From Weissella cibaria (lineage in GTDB: Bacteria; Bacillota; Bacilli; Lactobacillales; Lactobacillaceae), in assembly GCF_004521965.1 (NCBI RefSeq), contig NZ_SDGK01000032.1:1-62256 (forward strand): DNA of 62,256 nt, given 5' to 3'. The first letter of the stretch is position 1. Each line of letters begins with the position of its first letter. Under the pieces are notes generated by a model. It was not told where the DNA came from and made no database searches. It saw only the letters and a program-made list of their open reading frames with translations. The translations under genes and the position numbers were made by a program. Shown here one piece after another: positions 57,277-62,256 of this stretch.

Positions 57277-58510
57277 ATGACAAATGCAACAGAACTCCCC
57301 CGCATGGCTATCCGGATATCGTGGGTACTAGTGCTTGGTGCAATGGACGGTGACAGGGTTTATCCTGGCCATGGGCGCTACGGTCCATTTTTCAAGTTGG
57401 TTACTTGATCGTTTTTCAGGCAAGTCAGTTTATTTCTGGTCCAAGGATTTGCGGTTGGGCTATTAATGCCGGTCATGTTTACGCTGCTTGTCGATATCTT
57501 CGGTGGCGATAAAATGGGCCGTGTGATGTCAATTGTTGGGTTGCCGATAACACTGGGACCGATGGCTGGGCCAATCATTGGTGGTTTGATCGTCCAGTAT
57601 GTGTCATGGCGTTAGATGTTCTTTATCAATGTGCCTATTGTATTGCTCGCGGCCTGGGCGTTGCATAAGTTCGTACCAGTGATTGCACCTAAGAATCCAG
57701 CAGCTAAGTTCGACGGTGTCGGAGTCACGTTATTAATCGCGGCATCGTCAACGATTGTGTACGGCATTGTGCAAGCCAGTGAAGCTGGTATGTTTATGAA
57801 CAGTACAACGATGGGCTGGTTGGAATCGGATCACTCTTGGCAGGTGCTTATGTTGTTTATGCGCTACGTAGGCCAAATATCGCAGTAATGCCACTTCGCT
57901 TATTCAAGCACCGCAATTTCACAGGCGCGATGATTGCTGATGCTTTGGTAGGTTTCATTACGAGTGGACCAATGATTTTGCTACCACTGTATTTCCAAGA
58001 CGTTCGTGGCGAAAGTATTGTCCTTGCAGCTGTTGTGCTGATTCCACAAAGCATTGGGATGCTCGTTTCACGTGGAACAATCGGTCATTTGATCGACACG
58101 TTGGGTGCCCGCTGGGTGGTATTAATTGGTGCCACAATATCAGTGGCTAGCACATTGCCGTTCGTCTATTTCACGACCCATTCAGCTTATTGGTTAATCG
58201 CTGTCGTGGTATTTGTACGCGGTAGCGGTGGTGCTACTGTTAGATCAGCCATCCAAGCTGATGCTTAGGCATTGACCGTGCTGATTCATCACAAGCATCA
58301 CTGGGCTCAAAGTTGTTTGAGAAAGTTGGTTCGGCCTTTGGCTCAGCTGTTTTAGCGACGGTGATTGCGAGTTATGTGACGGTACATCATTTGACCAAAA
58401 CGGTACAACTGGTTGGTGCTTATCACGAAGGCTTTTTCTATGCGACTATCTTTGCACTATTGATTATTTTGCCAGCGATGATGCTAACGAATCGCGTGGC
58501 AAAGTATTAA
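57277..58510 (+). pseudogene. DHA2/EmrB-type MFS multidrug pump, multiply broken
   Basis: Begins with RBS AATGAGG and MTNATELPRMAIRISWVLVL. Frameshifts near 57345-57420 destroy the first helices; GPMAGPIIGGLIVQYVSWR ends at TAG (57613-57615, probably TGG before), then MFFINVPIVLLAAWALHKFVP continues. Another frameshift lies near 57840 (AVMPLRLFKHRNFTGAM), a TAG at 58266-58268, and a last fragment ends at 58510. About half of the 14 expected helices can be traced. Together with the MarR gene it forms a dead efflux module. Confidence 0.88.
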
Positions 58511-58511
58511 A

Positions 58512-58555
58512 AACAGCCCCAAATCTGACGAATACAGATTTGGGGCTGTTAGTTT
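58512..58555. terminator. Bidirectional terminator
   Basis: AACAGCCCCAAATCTG pairs with CAGATTTGGGGCTGTT, a perfect 16-bp stem, between the MFS remnant and the convergent PEBP gene. Confidence 0.92.
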
Positions 58556-58561
58556 TGGAAT

Positions 58562-59065
58562 TTATTCGCTTCTGGCAGGAAGTTCGAGGGATGCTTCAGC
58601 TACTACGTGGCCAACTAGATCTTTACGGAGTTCGTTATAGAAAAATCCCGGTTGTAAGTCGAATGTTGTATCCACGGCATAGACCGTCAATGTATAATCG
58701 TGAGTCTGGTCAGGAGGCATAGGGCCAACATATGATTGTGTGATTTCAGGATTACCATCTTTCATCACACTGTACATTGAATTTGTACCTGGTACGTACG
58801 TGATGTCGGCGTGTGCTAAATTTTCTGGCACATCGCTAATTGGAAGGTTTGCAGCAACCCAATGAATCCATGGGAAACCACCAACTGGAATGGCGTCATA
58901 ATCGATAACATCAACTGCTAGTGATTGGGCATCGGCAGGAATATCGGTAATCGCAATTGGAAAGTTAACGACTGGCATGTCTTCTTTACGATATTCAGCG
59001 GGTGCAAATTTAGCATACTTATCTGGCAACAAACCGTTGTCATCAAAGGAAACAGAGATATTCAT
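58562..59065 (-). CDS. YbhB/YbcL-type PEBP (Raf-kinase-inhibitor-like) protein
   Basis: A 167-residue phosphatidylethanolamine-binding-fold protein. AVDVIDYDAIPVGGFPWIHW (D-x-D and W-x-H-W) and the late YVGPMPPDQTHDYTLTVYA are the two ligand-pocket signatures. No signal peptide, so cytoplasmic. Ligand unknown. The second ATG (59065) is chosen because GGAGG is nine bases upstream; the first (59071) is only three bases away. Monocistronic. Confidence 0.92.
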   Translation of the reverse strand: MNISVSFDDNGLLPDKYAKFAPAEYRKEDMPVVNFPIAITDIPADAQSLAVDVIDYDAIPVGGFPWIHWVAANLPISDVPENLAHADITYVPGTNSMYSVMKDGNPEITQSYVGPMPPDQTHDYTLTVYAVDTTFDLQPGFFYNELRKDLVGHVVAEASLELPARSE

Positions 59066-59175
59066 AATCATTGTCCTCCAGAGTCTTTTGATGTAAGTGT
59101 AGCATACGAATTGTGAATTGCGGGTTGACGCCGATTATATTTTCAATTAAGCTATAATCACATATTAATACGATA

Positions 59176-59307
59176 ACCTATCAAGAGTTCGGTGAGTGAT
59201 ACCACACGATGACCCGACAGCAACCTACAGCGATGCAAGGTGCTCCACTGGTAACGGATAGGTGCTAATGATAACGGCACCTACTGGTTTTGGGTGTCGT
59301 TTTTTTA
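59176..59307 (+). promoter_or_regulatory. SAM-I class (S-box) riboswitch with attenuator
   Basis: Aptamer 59176-59263: P1 ACCTATC/GATAGGT, then TATCAAGAG, P2 with TCGG/CCGA and an internal GAGTGA...GATGA kink-turn region, AGCAACC and AAGGTGCT, matching the yitJ-type S-box block by block; P4 is very short (CC-ACT-GG). Expression platform: TAGGTGC (59259-59265) can pair with GCACCTA (59277-59283) as antiterminator; otherwise ACGGCACC/GGTGTCGT with a T-run (59274-59307) terminates. SAM binding should switch the downstream gene off. Confidence 0.85.
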
Positions 59308-59337
59308 TGTAAATTTTTATTGGATGGTATCGAAAAG

Positions 59338-59691
59338 ATGCAAGTTAATGGTGAAGTGACGACGGTGAAGTTGATAATGGCGATTGACCAGATGGGGACA
59401 GGCAAACATGGACTATACGGCAGTATTAGCCGAAGTCTATGGGTGAATGAACTATGGGAACGTGCCCACCGTGGTGACCAATTGGCTAGTCATTATGTGG
59501 CGACACACGAGCAGACATTTGACCGGTTTGATGAAGCACCACAAGTCTCGGCACTTGAACAGGCAGCACGTGAGTTAACGACTTCTTTAAAGAAATTGGC
59601 TGAGTTGCAGGGAAAGGTTGATGCACAACGGCGCTATTTGGAAGAGACGTTTGGTGTCGAGGAGTTACAACAAGCGCTAACTAACAATTAA
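59338..59691 (+). CDS. Unrecognised protein downstream of the SAM riboswitch
   Basis: A 117-residue ORF from ATG 59338. Residues 40-115 look like a real soluble protein, ending in a Leu/Glu/Lys helix that could be coiled-coil (ELTTSLKKLAELQGKVDAQR). The first 35 residues look less genuine. A second reading is attractive: GGGGACAGG (59395-59403) is a good RBS for ATG 59409, giving MDYTAVLAEVYG, which stops after 12 codons unless shifted into the long frame. So this may be a frameshifted gene. I recognise no methionine-related domain. Confidence 0.45.
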   Translation: MQVNGEVTTVKLIMAIDQMGTGKHGLYGSISRSLWVNELWERAHRGDQLASHYVATHEQTFDRFDEAPQVSALEQAARELTTSLKKLAELQGKVDAQRRYLEETFGVEELQQALTNN

Positions 59692-59845
59692 AGATGATTT
59701 GACTAGTCTGGTTGCCTGAGACGATGCCGATTAGTTTTTAGAAGGATCAGACTATTAGATATAGGTTTGATTTTTTGTTTCAACGACAAATAGTTTCGCA
59801 AGCTTTGCTTATACTGATGTCATCAAGTAAAGCGAGGTAATAATT

Positions 59846-60316
59846 ATGGATACCGAAGCAGTAGCATTTGTTGGCAATTTAATAACGGGGCCATTTGGTG
59901 ATGACGACTGGTTTGAGGTAACAGACTATGCGTCATTTTTAACGGATGCAATGGCAACCCGGGCACGATTGATGGTTAATCATCCCAAGGAGACGCTATC
60001 GGGTTTGGATATTGTGTTGGTTGGTTACCAAAAACAATTCATGCCAGCGTACGTATCTGTTTTGAAAGCAGCGAGTGCGATTGTCCAGATTGTTGATGAT
60101 TCAGACAGTGCGTTGTTTAACGATGAAAGGTCCTTTATGGCCGGGAATTCAGCGGCATTAACACTCGCACTGTATTTCTTCAGCTTAGATAAAACGTTCC
60201 AACGGGCACAACAATGGCAAGACAAAACAGCTGATACTGAAATTATGCTGTCGGCATATCAAACGCCAGTTAACGTGTTACTGGATGTCGAAGAATGGTG
60301 GTTACATCGCTTTTAA
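59846..60316 (+). CDS. Hypothetical protein
   Basis: A 156-residue acidic soluble protein with RBS GCGAGG. Composition is rich in Asp, Ala and aromatic residues (GPFGDDDWFEVTDY near the start; DVEEWWLHRF at the end). No signal peptide, membrane helix or motif I recognise. Followed at 64 bp by a similar-sized, frameshifted unknown gene with the same orientation; both are preceded by CGACAAATAGT motifs (59794 and 60317). Confidence 0.6.
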   Translation: MDTEAVAFVGNLITGPFGDDDWFEVTDYASFLTDAMATRARLMVNHPKETLSGLDIVLVGYQKQFMPAYVSVLKAASAIVQIVDDSDSALFNDERSFMAGNSAALTLALYFFSLDKTFQRAQQWQDKTADTEIMLSAYQTPVNVLLDVEEWWLHRF

Positions 60317-60380
60317 CGACAAATAGTGTCGCGTGATTTTTGTAGTATATGGTTATACAAGAGGAAAGAGGTCAGATAAG

Positions 60381-60798
60381 ATGGCAAAGAATAATGCAGT
60401 CGAAAAGTTGGTTAAGTTAGGTGAATATGAGGCGGAACCCATGGTACCAGGGGCTTGGGTGGCCGTTGTTTGGTAATGATCAAATGGCTGCACTACGCAA
60501 GTTGCCAATATTCAATGAATTAATTGCTGATGAAACGCCAACCGTTCAGCAGTTGAATGAGCAGAAGGAAACGGGTATTTTTGGTGCTCGTGAAAAGGCG
60601 ATTCGCCAAGTGGTTGGGGATGTACCGGTGAATGTTTTAGACCGGTTGGTGCTTATTGAAGAATTAGTCAGTCAAGAGTTTGAGTTATGTAATGAATACA
60701 TTGGCGCACGTGATGATTATGAAGATGATGAAGATGTGCAAGAAATTCTGGATAAATTGGCGATCATCATGAAGCAACGTATGGAGTTAACGATTTAA
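60381..60798 (+). pseudogene. Hypothetical protein gene with a one-base frameshift
   Basis: ATG 60381 with RBS AAGAGG encodes MAKNNAVEKLVKLGEYEAEP and then runs to a stop at 60466. From about 60436 another frame continues WYQGLGWPLFGNDQMAALRK and a charged helical protein (EKAIRQVVGDVP, then an Asp/Glu-rich stretch) to 60798. Removing one base near 60438 would give about 138 residues. Family not recognised. Confidence 0.65.
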
Positions 60799-60817
60799 AG
60801 GTACAACGCCTAAGCAA

Positions 60818-60845
60818 AAACACCCGCCAAGAATGACGGGTGTTT
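60818..60845. terminator. Bidirectional terminator
   Basis: AAACACCCG pairs with CGGGTGTTT around a short A-rich loop, between convergent remnants. Confidence 0.8.
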
Positions 60846-60847
60846 CG

Positions 60848-61815
60848 CTAGTTTTGATATTGGGTGAGCATTTGATTGATTTCTTGCATCACCGCGTCAC
60901 GTAACGATGGTGGTGAGACCACTGTTACGCGGGCGCCTTGGCTGAGATCCCACATTTTAAAGCCGGCATCAGTCACTGCAGGAATGCGAATTCGAGTGGG
61001 GATATCTGTGGTTCCTTCACGTTTAATTTTGGCGTTCGGGAACTTATCTAGAGCGGCCGATACTAACCCAATGTAGTCGAATTCGACTTGAATCGGCTTG
61101 CCGATTTGCATGAGGTTGTTCGTTTGACTAATAGCGCCTTCTTCGAGACGTTCGCCATATGGATAAGCAATATGGTGACTTTCTGGCTCAATGCTATCAA
61201 AGCGATCGGGACGATAGTAAGCGTCACGTTCAGCGTGGTGCTCCGTTGCTTAAAATGGGATGATGACATAGAAATAGTACGTATCAAACAGCAAACCGGT
61301 AGGGAGTCCGAATAATTTCTTCTCCCCACCTTGTGCATTGGTATAGGTAAACGCAATCGTTTGTTTGGTGTCGATATAACCGCTAATGGCACAGATTAAT
61401 TTGGTCAAATCTTTATAATGGGCGACCGGTGTGTACGCGAGCTGTTCATTGCGTAATGTAGTGTGGATTTGATCGGCTTCGTCGGTGCTCATCATGCCAA
61501 GAATGATGGCTATGAGTTGTTCCATCTCATCCGTATTGAATGCGCGACTGGCTAGAACAAGCTTTGCTAGCGTGAGCGCTGCTGGGCTGTCAAAAGTGTT
61601 TTTGCGGGTGATTGCGATGGATTTTATTTTTGATCGGCTACTAATTCGGCCGGGTAATGCACAGTGCCAAGTGCTTCTCGAATGTTACTGATATCGCGTT
61701 GCACTGATCGGATGCTGACGTCATTTTCAATTGCCCATTGTTCGGGAATTACATCTTCACCGGACATTAATTTTAGAGTGAGATGAAGGGGTCGACTGAT
61801 GTTATTTTTACTCAT
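60848..61815 (-). pseudogene. WYL-domain (YafY-type) regulator, broken
   Basis: Start ATG 61815 with RBS AAAGGAT. The first fragment is a DeoR-like HTH (WAIENDVSIRSVQRDISNIRE) ending at 61624; a frameshift near there leads to a helical part and then the WYL domain (KQTIAFTYTN, LLFDTYYFYVI) that stops at 61250. The family pattern resumes as DAYYRPDRFDSIE and MQIGKPIQVEFDYIG, to the C-terminal DNA-loading extension ending at 60848. At least two lesions. Intact relatives are about 320 residues. Confidence 0.8.
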
Positions 61816-61990
61816 TGGATTATGATCCTTTTTATTGGATTTATATTTGTACAGGGTGCTTTATTTTAGACGATATGCACACCGTAAATAGAACTGGCTG
61901 TTTATGGGGCGTGCGCGTAATTCCTGTATGATAGTAGATTGACTTTGTAATGAATTGTGTAGTTATCTTTTGATGATGGGAGAGGCTTTT

Positions 61991-62256
61991 GTGGCATATT
62001 TATTCATGATGATATTGTTTTTATATATTGGGAATAAACAAAAGGGTTATATTGCGGGTGCGTTTTACATTATATCCTTAGTGGCTTTTGTCAAGGGGTT
62101 TACAATTCATCCGATGCTGTTTGGAATTATTACAGCTGTTTTTGTGGTATTAATTATCATTGGTATGAATGATGGTGAAGCAAAAAGAAAAAAAGAATTT
62201 AACCCGGATTATTCATGCACTAAATTTTTAACCACAGCTAAATCAGTAAAATACGA
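61991..62256 (+). CDS. Putative membrane protein, cut by the window end
   Basis: GTG start at 61991 with RBS GGGAGAGG. The first 88 residues hold two or three membrane helices (AYLFMMILFLYI, AFYIISLVAFV, FGIITAVFVVLIIIGM) and then a basic, cytoplasmic stretch (GEAKRKKEFNPDY). The frame is open at the window edge. Family not recognised. Confidence 0.65.
   Translation, partial: MAYLFMMILFLYIGNKQKGYIAGAFYIISLVAFVKGFTIHPMLFGIITAVFVVLIIIGMNDGEAKRKKEFNPDYSCTKFLTTAKSVKY

Overview
The window is an origin-proximal stretch of a low-GC Gram-positive chromosome. dnaA, dnaN, yaaA, recF, gyrB and gyrA read leftwards and rpmH, rnpA and yidC read rightwards from an oriC at about 15.5-17.65 kb. Gene families (class II HMG-CoA reductase, LtaS, RclA/Nox-type flavoproteins, Mga and Rgg regulators, a T-box) point to Lactobacillales. 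The reduced gene order after yidC (no jag, mnmE, mnmG or parAB) and the overall protein style suggest a Weissella- or Leuconostoc-like organism; that genus call is inference.

Layout. 0-0.28 kb: two tandem consensus promoters and a leader typical of an rRNA operon, reading out of the window to the left. 0.28-8 kb (mostly minus strand): sir2, a conserved hypothetical and mvaA in one operon, then a MerR regulator, ltaS, a GNAT enzyme and an Rgg-like regulator. 8-17.1 kb: the gyrase/recF/yaaA operon, dnaN and dnaA. 15.5-17.65 kb: a bipartite oriC, with DnaA boxes between dnaA and rpmH and an unwinding module (two boxes, C-rich spacer, DnaA-trios) between dnaA and dnaN. 17.8-20.1 kb: rpmH, rnpA, yidC, lepB. 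20.1-26.2 kb: a five-gene haem-uptake operon ordered like streptococcal shr-shp-htsABC, with two membrane-anchored NEAT-domain proteins. 26.5-36.4 kb: ktrA, a T-box-controlled amino-acid permease, an SDR, a GNAT, a DUF368 (PopT-type) lipid transporter, two flavoprotein disulfide reductases, a YdcZ transporter and rlmH. 36.4-37.1 kb: a dense DnaA-box cluster with no gene. 37.1-44.7 kb: ktrB, a MacAB-type exporter and a giant MMPL/RND exporter.

44.8-61.8 kb is accessory and decaying. Intact genes (rnhA, a PTS IIC-like permease, yczE-like, pbuG-like, a divergent triosephosphate isomerase paralogue, a TVP38/DedA-like protein, an SLC13-type permease, a PEBP protein) alternate with broken ones: Cof hydrolase, YwaF, DUF805, an Mga regulator, MarR plus its MFS pump, a frameshifted hypothetical and a WYL regulator. 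A SAM-I class riboswitch here controls an unrecognised gene.

Other signals are four good parS-like sites spread over 27 kb, a three-copy repeat family found only in convergent intergenic gaps, and a perfect 16-bp palindrome in the dnaN leader. I saw no tRNA, complete rRNA, insertion sequence, prophage or CRISPR array.
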